From: Mycobacterium sp. ITM-2016-00317
GTDB lineage: Bacteria > Actinomycetota > Actinomycetes > Mycobacteriales > Mycobacteriaceae
Direction of reading: 5' to 3'
Assembly (NCBI RefSeq): GCF_002968295.1
Contig: NZ_CP134399.1
Coordinates: 2,294,001-2,358,000 of the forward strand
DNA length: 64,000 nt
A model generated the notes under the pieces. The model made no database searches. It had not been told where the DNA came from and saw nothing but the letters and a program-made list of their open reading frames with translations. Shown here piece by piece: positions 9,344-17,731 of the stretch (the stretch's first letter is position 1; each line of letters begins with the position of its first letter). A program made the position numbers and the translations under genes.

Positions 9344-11917
9344 ATGGCGAGTAAGACCGCAGCGCGATCCGCAGCCCGTCCGAGCAGGGCAAAGACGCCT
9401 TCGCGGAGCGGGTCCCGGTCATCTCGGCCGGCGGCTCCGCGCCGTAAGGCGCCCAGCCGGCGTCCGTCGCCGGTAGCCGCGGCCGGGACCGCGGTCGGCC
9501 GCGGCGTGCGTGCCGGCTGGCTGATGGTGGCCAAGGGTGCGGGCAGCACCGCGCGGTCGGTGGGCCGGGCGCGCGAACTGGAGCCCGGTCACCAGCGCGA
9601 CGGCCTGGCCCTGGCGCTGCTCGGGCTGGCGGTGGTGGTGGCCGCGAGTTCCTGGTTCGACGCCGCCCGGCCGGTCGGGGCCTGGATCGACACCGTGGTG
9701 CGGGTGGTCATCGGCGCGGCGGTCGTGCTGGTGCCGGTGGTCCTGGCCGCCGTCGGGGTCATGCTGATGCGCTCGGAGCCCGACCCGGAGTCCCGGCCCA
9801 GGCTGATCCTCGGCTTCGCCATGGTCGCGCTGCCCGCCCTCGGGCTGTGGCACCTGTGGTCGGGTGCGCCGCAGGACCCGGACGCGCGTCAGAACGCCGG
9901 CGGATTCCTCGGCTTCGCAATCGGCGGGCCGCTCTCCGACGGGCTGACCCCCTGGATCGCCGCGCCGCTGCTGTTCATCGGCGTGCTGTTCGGCGTTCTG
10001 CTGGTCACCGGCACGACGATCCGCGAGGTGCCCTCGGTCGTGCGGGACATGTTCACCACGCGCTGGGAGCGTGACTACGACGACGAGTACGACGACTACG
10101 ACGGCGAGTACGAGGACGACGGCGATTCGCCCGCCGACACCCGGCGCAGCGCCGCCGTCGTCGACGACCTGTCGGACGGCTACTACGACGAGGTGGACCC
10201 CGCCAAGGACGAGGCCGAGGCCTGGCCGACCGCGAACCAGCCCACCGAGCCGCTGGACAAGCCCGCCGGTCCCACCGGCACGCCGATGGACAACTACCCG
10301 CTCGAGGAGGAGGAGCCCGCGCCCCCGGCTCCGGTGGCCGCCGCGCGTCCGCGCAAGAAGCCGCGTCCCGAGCCCAAGCTGACGCTGGACCGGGTCGTCG
10401 AGGGGCCGTACACGCTGCCCCCGCTGGACCTGCTCATCGCCGGGGATCCGCCGAAGCGGCTGACCGCGGCCAACCAGCACATGACCGACGCCATCAACTC
10501 GGTGCTGCAGCAGTTCAAGGTGGACGCCGCGGTGACCGGCTGCACCCGCGGCCCGACCGTCACCCGCTACGAGGTCGAACTCGGGCCCGGCGTGAAGGTC
10601 GAGAAGATCACCGCGCTGCAGCGCAACATCGCCTACGCGGTGGCCACCGAGAGCGTGCGCATGCTCGCGCCGATCCCGGGCAAGTCGGCCGTCGGCATCG
10701 AGGTGCCCAACACCGACCGCGAGATGGTGCGCCTGGCCGACGTGCTCACCGACCCGGTGACCCGCTCCGACCACCACCCGCTGGTGATCGGTCTGGGCAA
10801 GGACATCGAGGGCGAGATGATCTCGGCCAACCTGGCCAAGATGCCGCACCTGCTGGTGGCAGGGTCCACCGGCTCGGGTAAGTCCAGCTTCGTCAACTCG
10901 ATGCTGGTCTCGCTGCTCGCCCGCGCCACCCCGGACGAGGTCAGGATGATCCTGATCGACCCCAAGATGGTGGAACTGACACCGTACGAAGGCATTCCGC
11001 ACCTGATCACGCCGATCATCACCGAGCCGAAGAAGGCTGCCGCCGCGCTGGCCTGGCTGGTCGAGGAGATGGAGCAGCGCTACCAGGACATGCAGGCCTC
11101 GCGGGTGCGCCACATCGACGTGTTCAACGCGAAGGTGCGTTCCGGGGAGATCACCGCCCCGCTCGGCAGCAACCGTGAGTACAAGCCTTACCCGTACATC
11201 CTGGCGATCGTCGACGAGCTCGCCGACCTGATGATGACCGCGCCCCGCGACGTCGAAGAGGCGATCGTGCGCATCACCCAGAAGGCGCGGGCGGCCGGCA
11301 TCCACCTGGTGCTGGCCACGCAGCGGCCGTCGGTCGACGTCGTCACCGGCCTGATCAAGACCAACGTGCCGTCACGGCTGGCGTTCGCGACGTCGTCGCT
11401 GACCGACAGCCGCGTCATCCTGGACCAGCCTGGCGCCGAAAAGCTGATCGGCATGGGCGACGGGCTGTTCCTGCCGATGGGCGCGAACAAGCCGCTGCGC
11501 CTGCAGGGTGCGTTCATCACCGACGAGGAGATCCACGCGGTCGTCACGGCCACCAAGGACCAGGCCGAGCCCGAGTTCGTCGAGGGCGTCACCGCGGTCA
11601 AGGCCGGCGAGCGCAAGGACGTCGACCCGGACATCGGCGACGACATGGACGTGCTGTTGCAGGCCGTCGAGCTGGTGGTGTCGTCGCAGTTCGGCTCGAC
11701 CTCGATGCTGCAGCGCAAGCTGCGCGTCGGTTTCGCCAAGGCCGGCCGACTGATGGACCTGATGGAGACCCGCGGGATCGTGGGGCCCTCGGAAGGGTCG
11801 AAGGCGCGCGAGGTGCTGGTCAAGCCCGACGAGCTGGCGGGCACCCTGGCGCTGATCCGCGGCGGCAGCGACGCCAACGGGGGCGACGCCGACGACGCGG
11901 ACGACCCCGGCTTCTGA
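9344..11917 (+). CDS. ftsK: DNA translocase FtsK
   Basis: Septum-anchored ATPase that pumps chromosome termini and activates XerCD at dif. 857 aa (M. tuberculosis 883). A basic N-terminus (about 1-80) is followed by four membrane segments between about 85 and 240 and an acidic Asp/Glu/Pro-rich linker (about 240-360). The RecA-like motor has Walker A GSTGSGKSS near 507 and Walker B YILAIVDELADLMM near 620. The C-terminal gamma winged helix (LLQAVELVVSSQFGSTSMLQ to the end) reads KOPS-type sequences. Start ATG 9344 is supported by a TAGGCT box. It converges with argA 12 bp downstream. Confidence 0.96.
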   Translation: MASKTAARSAARPSRAKTPSRSGSRSSRPAAPRRKAPSRRPSPVAAAGTAVGRGVRAGWLMVAKGAGSTARSVGRARELEPGHQRDGLALALLGLAVVVAASSWFDAARPVGAWIDTVVRVVIGAAVVLVPVVLAAVGVMLMRSEPDPESRPRLILGFAMVALPALGLWHLWSGAPQDPDARQNAGGFLGFAIGGPLSDGLTPWIAAPLLFIGVLFGVLLVTGTTIREVPSVVRDMFTTRWERDYDDEYDDYDGEYEDDGDSPADTRRSAAVVDDLSDGYYDEVDPAKDEAEAWPTANQPTEPLDKPAGPTGTPMDNYPLEEEEPAPPAPVAAARPRKKPRPEPKLTLDRVVEGPYTLPPLDLLIAGDPPKRLTAANQHMTDAINSVLQQFKVDAAVTGCTRGPTVTRYEVELGPGVKVEKITALQRNIAYAVATESVRMLAPIPGKSAVGIEVPNTDREMVRLADVLTDPVTRSDHHPLVIGLGKDIEGEMISANLAKMPHLLVAGSTGSGKSSFVNSMLVSLLARATPDEVRMILIDPKMVELTPYEGIPHLITPIITEPKKAAAALAWLVEEMEQRYQDMQASRVRHIDVFNAKVRSGEITAPLGSNREYKPYPYILAIVDELADLMMTAPRDVEEAIVRITQKARAAGIHLVLATQRPSVDVVTGLIKTNVPSRLAFATSSLTDSRVILDQPGAEKLIGMGDGLFLPMGANKPLRLQGAFITDEEIHAVVTATKDQAEPEFVEGVTAVKAGERKDVDPDIGDDMDVLLQAVELVVSSQFGSTSMLQRKLRVGFAKAGRLMDLMETRGIVGPSEGSKAREVLVKPDELAGTLALIRGGSDANGGDADDADDPGF

Positions 11918-11929
11918 CCCCAGCGGGGT

Positions 11930-12451
11930 TCAGAGGGTGAGCAGCATCCTGGTGTTGCCCAGGATGTTGGGCTTCACATAGGACAGGTCGAGGAACTCGG
12001 CGACGCCGGTGTCATAGGAGCGGCACATCTCCTCGTACACCTCCGCGGTCACCGGGGTGCCCTCGATCTCGGCGAAACCGTGCCGGGCGAAGAAGTCCAC
12101 CTCGAAGGTGAGCACGAAGATCCGCTGCAGGTGCAGTTCGGCGGCCACCGTCAGCAGGCGGTCGACGATCGCATGGCCGACACCGCGCCCGCGCACCTTC
12201 GGGTGCACCGCCACCGTGCGCACCTCACCGAGATCGGCCCACAGCACGTGCAACGCCCCGCAGCCGATCAGCTCCCCGTCGATCTCGCCGACCCAGAACT
12301 CCTGCACGGACTCGTACAGCGTCACCAGGTTCTTCTCCAGCAGGATCCTGCCCGCGTAGATGTCGACGAGGGCCTTGATTCCCGGCACGTCCGAGGTGGT
12401 GGCGCGGCGCACCAGCAGCTGACCGGCGGATGCGTCCGGATCTGCGCTCAT
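11930..12451 (-). CDS. argA: Amino-acid N-acetyltransferase (short, GNAT type)
   Basis: A 173-aa GNAT protein matching Rv2747, shown in M. tuberculosis to acetylate glutamate/glutamine for arginine synthesis. Acetyl-CoA binding is [20 protein letters not shown] (Q/RxxGxG/A). Other conserved blocks are [33 protein letters not shown] and the C-terminal [18 protein letters not shown]. Unlike E. coli ArgA, it lacks an amino-acid-kinase domain. Divergent from pgsA3 with 42 bp between the starts. Confidence 0.92.
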   Translation of the reverse strand: MSADPDASAGQLLVRRATTSDVPGIKALVDIYAGRILLEKNLVTLYESVQEFWVGEIDGELIGCGALHVLWADLGEVRTVAVHPKVRGRGVGHAIVDRLLTVAAELHLQRIFVLTFEVDFFARHGFAEIEGTPVTAEVYEEMCRSYDTGVAEFLDLSYVKPNILGNTRMLLTL

Positions 12452-12481
12452 GCACCGAAGAGTATCGGCAAGGGCAACAAG

Positions 12482-12487
12482 TATTCT
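12482..12487 (+). promoter_or_regulatory. -10 element of a leaderless pgsA3 promoter
   Basis: TATTCT lies 6 nt before GTG 12494. The spacing favours 12494 as the start over the in-frame GTG 12488, which directly abuts the box. Confidence 0.5.
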
Positions 12488-12493
12488 GTGTCG

Positions 12494-13090
12494 GTGCCGG
12501 GCCAACCACATACCGATCCTGTGGTTCCCCGTGCCCGGGTCGCGAACCTCGCCAACATGCTCACGGGTATCCGGATGCTGCTGGTGCCCGTGTTCCTGGT
12601 CGCGCTCTTCGTCGGCGACGGCCACGAAACGACGTGGCGCGTAACCGCGTTCGCGATCTTCGCGGTGGCGGTGATCACAGACCACTTCGACGGGGCGCTG
12701 GCCCGCAGCTACGGCATGGTCACCGAGTTCGGCACGCTGGCCGACCCGATCGCCGACAAGGCGCTGATCGGGTCGGCGCTGGTGGGGCTGTCCCTGCTCG
12801 GCGACCTGCCGTGGTGGGTGACCGCGGTGATCCTGGTCCGCGAGCTCGGGGTCACGGTGCTGCGGCTGGTGGTGCTGCGCCGCGGCGTGATCCCGGCCAG
12901 CCGGGGCGGCAAGATCAAGACGCTCGTGCAGGCGGTGGCGATCGGCCTCTTCATCCTGCCGCTGTCGGACGGCTGGCTGACCGCGGCGTGGGTGATCATG
13001 CTCACCGCCGTGGTGCTGACCGTGACCACCGGGGTGGACTACTTCGTCTCTGCGGTGCGGGACTGGCGTGGACGCCCCGCTGGTCGCTGA
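12494..13090 (+). CDS. pgsA3: CDP-alcohol phosphatidyltransferase (PgsA3-like)
   Basis: Integral membrane enzyme that moves a phosphatidyl group from CDP-diacylglycerol to an alcohol, by homology glycerol 3-phosphate (phosphatidylglycerophosphate synthase). The family signature DxxDGxxAR...GxxxDxxxD is complete as [12 protein letters not shown] followed by [12 protein letters not shown]. About six membrane helices flank it. 198 aa from GTG 12494, or 200 aa from GTG 12488; the shorter form fits the -10 box. Corresponds to Rv2746c. Located between argA and the clgR-psp envelope-stress operon, as in M. tuberculosis. Confidence 0.9.
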   Translation: MPGQPHTDPVVPRARVANLANMLTGIRMLLVPVFLVALFVGDGHETTWRVTAFAIFAVAVITDHFDGALARSYGMVTEFGTLADPIADKALIGSALVGLSLLGDLPWWVTAVILVRELGVTVLRLVVLRRGVIPASRGGKIKTLVQAVAIGLFILPLSDGWLTAAWVIMLTAVVLTVTTGVDYFVSAVRDWRGRPAGR

Positions 13091-13133
13091 CCGCGGGCCT
13101 GCGGCGGTCGCTGGGACATCCGGGCCCGGGATC

Positions 13134-13161
13134 GGGAACCATCCCGGCGCCGTCGGGCGTT
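13134..13161 (+). promoter_or_regulatory. SigE-type promoter of the clgR-pspA-pspM operon
   Basis: GGGAAC at 13134-13139 and CGTT at 13158-13161 are separated by 18 nt, matching the ECF sigma factor SigE pattern (GGAAC, about 18 nt, GTT). In M. tuberculosis clgR is a known SigE target. The element sits 42 nt before the clgR ATG. Confidence 0.75.
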
Positions 13162-13203
13162 GGACGTGAAGAGCAAACCCACAGCAATCGGAAGGGGCGC
13201 GCG

Positions 13204-13542
13204 ATGACGACATTGCTGCGCGAGGTCATCGGCGACGTGCTGCGTCGCGCCCGGGTCGAGCAGGGCCGCACCCTGCGGGAGGTCTCGGACTCGGCGCGGG
13301 TCAGCCTCGGCTATCTGTCCGAGGTCGAGCGCGGCCGCAAGGAGGCCTCCAGCGAGCTGCTCAGCGCGATCTGCGGTGCGCTGGACGTGCCGCTGTCGTG
13401 GGTGCTGACCGAAGCCGGTGACGAACTCGCCCTCCAGGAGTCCCGGGTCGCGGCGGATGCCGCCCGGGCGGCGAGCACCGCCGGTATCGACGCGAGCACG
13501 AAGGTGGTCATTCCGCAGGTGGTGTCGATGGCGGTGGCCTGA
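13204..13542 (+). CDS. clgR: Transcriptional activator ClgR
   Basis: A 112-aa XRE-type helix-turn-helix regulator that activates clp protease and envelope-stress genes after membrane damage. The HTH is at about residues 10-65 ([19 protein letters not shown], then [20 protein letters not shown]). A short C-terminal tail ends SMAVA, similar to the ClpP-recognised tail of the actinobacterial proteins. Equal in length to Rv2745c. ATG 13204 has GGAAGGGG upstream. It leads a SigE-type operon with pspA and pspM. Confidence 0.93.
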   Translation: MTTLLREVIGDVLRRARVEQGRTLREVSDSARVSLGYLSEVERGRKEASSELLSAICGALDVPLSWVLTEAGDELALQESRVAADAARAASTAGIDASTKVVIPQVVSMAVA

Positions 13543-13652
13543 CCGGTTCCCCGGCAGGGGTGTGGCGATCTGCGCCGAACCGATAAGTTGGGGTGCAGGT
13601 ACTTCCCGATACAGGCGACACCATTCGACAGACACGAAGGCGGAACGAACAC

Positions 13653-14468
13653 ATGGCCAATCCGTTCACCAAGGCGTGGAAATACCTCATGGCGCTGTTC
13701 AGCTCGAAGGTCGACGAGTACGCCGACCCGAAGGTGCAGATCCAGCAGGCCATCGAGGATGCCCAGCGCCAACACCAGGCGCTGACGCAGCAGGCGGCAC
13801 AGGTGATCGGTAACCAGCGCCAGCTGGAGATGCGGCTCAATCGCCAGCTCGCCGACATCGAGAAGCTGCAGGTCAACGTCCGGCAGGCGCTGACGCTGGC
13901 CGACCAGGCCGTCGCCGCAGGTGATGCCACCAAGGCCACCGACTACACCAACGCCGCCGAGGCGTTCGCCGCTCAGCTGGTGACCGCCGAGCAGAGCGTC
14001 GAGGATCTCAAGGGTTTACACGACCAGGCGCTGCAGGCCGCAGGGCAGGCCAAGAAGGCCGTCGAGCAGAACGCGATGGTGTTGCAGCAGAAGATCGCCG
14101 AGCGCACCAAGCTGCTGTCCCAGCTCGAGCAGGCCAAGATGCAGGAGCAGGTCAGCTCGTCGCTGCGGTCGATGAGCGAGCTCTCCGCGCCCGGCTCCAC
14201 CCCCAGCCTCGACGAGGTGCGCGAGAAGATCGAGCGCCGCTACGCCAACGCGATGGGCGCGACCGAGCTGGCCCAGAACTCGGTGCAGGGCCGGATGATG
14301 GAGGTCCAGCAGGCCAGCGTGCAGATGGCCGGGCACTCGCGGCTCGAGCAGATCCGGGCGTCCATGCGCGGTGAGCAGCTGCCCGCAGGCGGGACCACCC
14401 CGGCCGCCCAGGAGACCCCGGCCACCCCGGCCGCCAACCCGACACCGGAAAACCCGCTGTCCCAATAA
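13653..14468 (+). CDS. pspA: Phage-shock protein A homologue (35-kDa antigen)
   Basis: A 271-aa PspA/IM30/Vipp1 family protein (Rv2744c) that binds stressed membranes and restrains ClgR. Nearly all of residues 25-220 is predicted coiled coil, rich in Q, E, A and K. The N-terminus [20 protein letters not shown] is the amphipathic membrane-binding helix, and the Pro/Thr-rich last 35 residues look disordered. The upstream frame begins at 13593, but homology starts at ATG 13653. In an operon with clgR (110 bp upstream) and pspM (18 bp downstream). Confidence 0.95.
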   Translation: MANPFTKAWKYLMALFSSKVDEYADPKVQIQQAIEDAQRQHQALTQQAAQVIGNQRQLEMRLNRQLADIEKLQVNVRQALTLADQAVAAGDATKATDYTNAAEAFAAQLVTAEQSVEDLKGLHDQALQAAGQAKKAVEQNAMVLQQKIAERTKLLSQLEQAKMQEQVSSSLRSMSELSAPGSTPSLDEVREKIERRYANAMGATELAQNSVQGRMMEVQQASVQMAGHSRLEQIRASMRGEQLPAGGTTPAAQETPATPAANPTPENPLSQ

Positions 14469-14486
14469 CATCCTGCGGAGTGTGAC

Positions 14487-15299
14487 GTGAGTACCCGGAC
14501 CAACCGACCCGAAGCCTGGCGTTCGCTGACCCAGCGCGGCATCGACACAGCCGCGGAGTGGTCGGAACTGATGGCCGAGAAGCTCAACGCCGCGGCGGAC
14601 CCGCGCGCCAAACTGCTGCGCAAGCGGCGCTGGGCGCTGCGGCTCGGGGTGTTCTTCACGGTGTCGGCACTGTTCTGGCTCGCGGTGACCGCGCTGGTCG
14701 CGTCCTGGAGCACCCCGGTGTGGGCGCTGTTCATCCCGTCGCCGATCGCCGTCGGCGCGGCGTTCCTGGCCACGCTGGCGTTCCTGCGCTACCGCTGGCT
14801 GCGCGGTGAACCGCTGCCGCCGCAGCGCGTCTCCCGCCGCCTGCCGGCCTGGGGTTCGGCGGCCCGCGCGCCGATGGCCTCGCTGGCGGCCTCGGAGCGG
14901 GGGCTGTTCTCGCTGCTGGGGGTGATGGAGCGCGGTCAGATGCTGCCCGCGGCCGAACTTCTGGAGATGCGGGTGGCCGCCGAACAGACCGCGGCGACGA
15001 TGGCCGCCACCGCCGCCGAGGTGGTGTCGATGGAGAAAGCCGCCAAGGCCGCCCCGCATTCCCGCGACTACCTCAGCCCGACGATTGCCGCGTTCACCAC
15101 CCAGCTCGACCGTGGCGCCCGTCAGTACAACGAGATGGTCTCCGCGGCAGCGCAATTGGTGTCAGCGGCGAATTCGGGTCAGCTGTCGAGCTCGCCGATG
15201 GTGCAGCGCAGGCACCGCGATCAGCTCGGGATGGCCACCGACCGGCTCACCGCCTGGGCGCAGGCGTTCGACGAGCTGGGCCGGCTGCGGCAGGCCTGA
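14487..15299 (+). CDS. pspM: PspM-like membrane protein of the Psp system (Rv2743c homologue)
   Basis: A 270-aa protein with two adjacent membrane segments near residues 50-100 (LGVFFTVSALFWLAVTALVA and VWALFIPSPIAVGAAFLATL). A mostly helical C-terminal half follows. In M. tuberculosis the product of Rv2743c anchors PspA at the membrane. GTG 14487 follows pspA by 18 nt. The next operon gene of M. tuberculosis (Rv2742c, PspN) is not present; a convergent ephG follows 16 bp later. Confidence 0.85.
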   Translation: MSTRTNRPEAWRSLTQRGIDTAAEWSELMAEKLNAAADPRAKLLRKRRWALRLGVFFTVSALFWLAVTALVASWSTPVWALFIPSPIAVGAAFLATLAFLRYRWLRGEPLPPQRVSRRLPAWGSAARAPMASLAASERGLFSLLGVMERGQMLPAAELLEMRVAAEQTAATMAATAAEVVSMEKAAKAAPHSRDYLSPTIAAFTTQLDRGARQYNEMVSAAAQLVSAANSGQLSSSPMVQRRHRDQLGMATDRLTAWAQAFDELGRLRQA

Positions 15300-15315
15300 C
15301 CCCCGGGGCGGCGGG

Positions 15316-15768
15316 TCAGAACGTCGGGCGCAGCGATGGCACCGCCAGTCCGGCGATGGCTCGCAACGGCGCCTTGACCATCACGTCGAGGAAGTCGAAG
15401 TAGTCCCGCCACAGCGTGATCTGGCCGGCGTCGTTGATCTCGAACGTGCCGCACACCCAGAACTGCAGGCGCAGCGGTCCGAAGATCAGCGCGTCGGTGC
15501 GCTCGGTGAGGACCGTGCCGCCGCTGCCAGTTATCCGGTGGAACTTCACCAGGAACCCGAACTTCCCCTCACCACGGCGCAGCAGCTTCATGATCCGGCT
15601 GCGGCCCCGGATGGACGGCAGGCCCACGTTCTGCCAGACCAGGTCCGGGGCGGCCAGGGATTCGATGGTGTCGAAGTCCTGCTCGGCCATCGCGAACAGG
15701 AACTTCTGCACGGTGGCGGTGTGGTCGGTCGCGATCGGCAGTAGCGGATCAGGGGCGTCGTCGGTCAT
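15316..15768 (-). CDS. ephG: Limonene-1,2-epoxide hydrolase-like protein (EphG)
   Basis: A 150-aa member of the limonene-epoxide hydrolase / SnoaL-like fold, equal in size to Rv2740 (149). EphG of M. tuberculosis hydrolyses epoxides using an Asp-Arg-Asp triad. Candidate residues here are the Arg of LTERTDALIFGPLRLQFWV and the Asp of TLWRDYFDF. The open frame extends upstream to 16428, but homology begins at MTDDAPDPLLPIATD. Divergent from the glycosyltransferase gene (43 bp). Confidence 0.88.
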   Translation of the reverse strand: MTDDAPDPLLPIATDHTATVQKFLFAMAEQDFDTIESLAAPDLVWQNVGLPSIRGRSRIMKLLRRGEGKFGFLVKFHRITGSGGTVLTERTDALIFGPLRLQFWVCGTFEINDAGQITLWRDYFDFLDVMVKAPLRAIAGLAVPSLRPTF

Positions 15769-15811
15769 ATCGCCCGAGCCTAACCGCGGGTGGTGTGGCA
15801 GGGTAGCCCGC

Positions 15812-16984
15812 ATGCGCGTAGCCGTGGTCGCGGGACCGGATCCGGGGCACGCGTTCCCCGCGATCGCGCTGTGCCAGAGATTCGTGGCGGCCGGAGATTC
15901 GCCGACGCTGCTGACCGGCACGAGATGGCTCGACACGGCGCGCCGCGAGGGCCTCGACGCGGTCGAACTGCTCGGCCTGGACCCGACCGCCGAGGACGAC
16001 GACGCCGACGCAGGCGCCAAGATCCACCACCGGGCCGCGCGGATGGCCGTGCTGAACCGCGACGTGATCGCCGAGCTGGCACCGGATCTGGTGGTCTCGG
16101 ACTCGATCACCGCGTGCGGCGGGCTGACCGCCGACCTGCTGGGCGTGCCGTGGGTGGAGCTCAACACCCACCCGCTGTACCGCCCGTCGAAGGGGCTGCC
16201 CCCGATCGGCAGCGGGCTGGCGCCGGGCACCGGGCTGCGGGGCAGGCTGCGCGACACCGTGCTGCGGGCGCTGAGCGCGAAGTCCTGGCGGGAGGGGCTG
16301 CGGCAGCGCGCCGAGGCGCGCGCCGGGATCGGGCTGCCCGCCGACGACCCCGGCCCCGTCCGCCGGTTGATCGCGACGCTGCCCGCGTTGGAGGTGCCCC
16401 GCCCCGACTGGCCCACCGAGGCCGTCATCGTCGGCCCGCTGCACTACGAGCCGACGACGCAGGTGCTGGCCTTGCCCGCCGGCGACGGCCCGGTCGTCGT
16501 GGTGGCCCCGTCGACCGCGACCACCGGTGCCGACGGCATGGCCGAGGTCGCGCTGAGCGCGCTGGTGCCCGGTGACGCGCTACCGGCGGGGGCCCGAGTG
16601 GTGGTGTCTCGCCTCGACGGACCCGACGCCGCGGTGCCGCCGTGGGCGGTGGTCGGTCTGGGCAGGCAGGACGCACTGCTGGCGCAGGCGGACCTGCTGA
16701 TCTGCGGCGGCGGGCACGGGACCGTGGCCAAGTCGCTGCTGGCCGGCGTCCCGATGGTCGTCGTCCCCGGCGGAGGCGACCAGTGGGAGATCGCCAATCG
16801 TGTTGTCCGGCAAGGCAGCGCGCAGCTGGTCCGGCCGCTGACCGGGGCGGCGCTGGCCGGCGCGGTGCGGGAGGTCCTCGGCTCGCCGGGTTACCGGGAG
16901 GCCGCGAGGCGGGCCGGCGCAGGCGTGGCAGGTGTCGCCGATCCGGTACGGGTGTGCCACGCCGCGATAGGGGCCCCGGCGTAG
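15812..16984 (+). CDS. GT-B glycosyltransferase (Rv2739c homologue)
   Basis: A 390-aa UDP-glycosyltransferase-like protein. The N-terminal Rossmann lobe starts VAVVAGPDPGHAFPAIAL. The C-terminal donor-binding lobe has LICGGGHGTVAKSLLAGVP followed by GGGDQWEIANRVV, the CGGxGT/GDQ pattern of family GT1. M. tuberculosis Rv2739c is at the same place. Acceptor and sugar are unknown. It ends 9 bp before the DUF3046 gene, which has its own -10. Confidence 0.86.
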   Translation: MRVAVVAGPDPGHAFPAIALCQRFVAAGDSPTLLTGTRWLDTARREGLDAVELLGLDPTAEDDDADAGAKIHHRAARMAVLNRDVIAELAPDLVVSDSITACGGLTADLLGVPWVELNTHPLYRPSKGLPPIGSGLAPGTGLRGRLRDTVLRALSAKSWREGLRQRAEARAGIGLPADDPGPVRRLIATLPALEVPRPDWPTEAVIVGPLHYEPTTQVLALPAGDGPVVVVAPSTATTGADGMAEVALSALVPGDALPAGARVVVSRLDGPDAAVPPWAVVGLGRQDALLAQADLLICGGGHGTVAKSLLAGVPMVVVPGGGDQWEIANRVVRQGSAQLVRPLTGAALAGAVREVLGSPGYREAARRAGAGVAGVADPVRVCHAAIGAPA

Positions 16985-16987
16985 TTT
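16982..16987 (+). promoter_or_regulatory. -10 element of a leaderless DUF3046 promoter
   Basis: TAGTTT, overlapping the glycosyltransferase stop, is 6 nt before GTG 16994, the usual leaderless spacing. Confidence 0.4.
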
Positions 16988-16993
16988 GTCGGT

Positions 16994-17188
16994 GTGCGGT
17001 TGACGGAATTCCAGGTGCTCGTCGAGGGACAGTTCGGTGCGGCACGGGCGTCGTCGATGCTGGTGGACCACGTGCTGACCAGCATCGGTGGACGCACGCC
17101 CGCGCAGGCCATCGAAGACGGTGTCGATCCCCGCGAGGTGTGGCGGGCGCTGTGCGCGGACTTCGATGTCCCGCGCGACCAGTGGTGA
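16994..17188 (+). CDS. DUF3046 family protein (Rv2738c homologue)
   Basis: A 64-aa small acidic protein of the actinobacterial DUF3046 family, which in mycobacteria normally sits directly upstream of recA. Recognisable stretches are MRLTEFQVLVEGQFG, VLTSIGGRTPAQAIEDG and VWRALCADFDVPRDQW. Function unknown. Here recA is almost 15 kb away because the hydrogenase locus lies between. GTG 16994 agrees with the family start. Confidence 0.88.
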   Translation: MRLTEFQVLVEGQFGAARASSMLVDHVLTSIGGRTPAQAIEDGVDPREVWRALCADFDVPRDQW

Positions 17189-17192
17189 CCCG

Positions 17193-17627
17193 TCAGCGTT
17201 TCTGCTCCCCGCGCCCGGTGCCGGGGGTGTGGGACGGGCCCACGCTGTCGTCGTCGCGCTGACCTTCCGAGGCCTGCGCCGCCGGTTCCTCCTGCGCGGG
17301 GGAGGCGGTGGCGCCGCCGGGGGTGTCGGCCGGGGCCGGGGATTTGTAGTCTGGATCCGTCGTGGGGGCGGTCGCCCCTCCGACCCTGGCGCCGTGCCGC
17401 GCGGTGTCCTGCCCGGAGTCGGCCGACTCTTTACGCCCGGCGTAAGGCGGCACTTCGGGCTGGACGTCACGCGGCGGGTCCGTCGTGAAGCCTGTCTCGA
17501 AGTCGCGCTCGCCGGGTTCGCCGTGACTGGGCACCGACTCGGCGTCCTCGATCGCGCCGGACGGCCGGTTCGCCGGTCCGCCCGACGGTTGATCTGACCC
17601 GGTGTCCCGGGATCCGCTCGCGTTCAT
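17193..17627 (-). CDS. Predicted disordered hydrophilic protein, unknown function
   Basis: 144 residues (147 from GTG 17636) dominated by Gly, Pro, Ser, Thr, Ala, Asp and Glu, with no hydrophobic core, membrane segment or motif. Typical pieces are SGGPANRPSGAIEDAES and APADTPGGATASPAQEEP. I do not recognise it. ATG 17627 has GAGGAG at good spacing; GTG 17636 overlaps the stop of a small upstream ORF. It would be the last gene of the hydrogenase transcript and converges with DUF3046 (4 bp). Low-complexity composition leaves some doubt that it is a true gene. Confidence 0.5.
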   Translation of the reverse strand: MNASGSRDTGSDQPSGGPANRPSGAIEDAESVPSHGEPGERDFETGFTTDPPRDVQPEVPPYAGRKESADSGQDTARHGARVGGATAPTTDPDYKSPAPADTPGGATASPAQEEPAAQASEGQRDDDSVGPSHTPGTGRGEQKR

Positions 17628-17632
17628 GGGAC

Positions 17633-17731
17633 TCACTCCTCACCGGCCGCCGTGTACGCGGCCATACCGCCGGGGCGGATTCCCCGGAGGTGCTCAGCAA
17701 AACCGTCCCGCCGGACGTCTTCGCAGTTCAT
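17633..17731 (-). CDS. Putative 32-aa small protein at the end of the hydrogenase operon
   Basis: ATG at 17731-17729 overlaps the DUF6390 stop (ATGA), and a 32-codon frame (begins MNCEDVRRDGFAEHL) ends at 17633. It has no recognised domain, one cysteine and no membrane segment. About three quarters of its third codon positions are G or C, lower than neighbouring genes. The overlap suggests translational coupling, but a chance ORF is possible. Confidence 0.35.
   Translation of the reverse strand: MNCEDVRRDGFAEHLRGIRPGGMAAYTAAGEE

Noticed and set aside
9419..11305. 628-codon minus-strand ORF inside ftsK
   Set aside because: Composition artefact opposite the FtsK motor domain.
15316..16428. 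370-codon minus ORF extending EphG upstream
   Set aside because: The extension is antisense to the glycosyltransferase; EphG homology begins at 15768.
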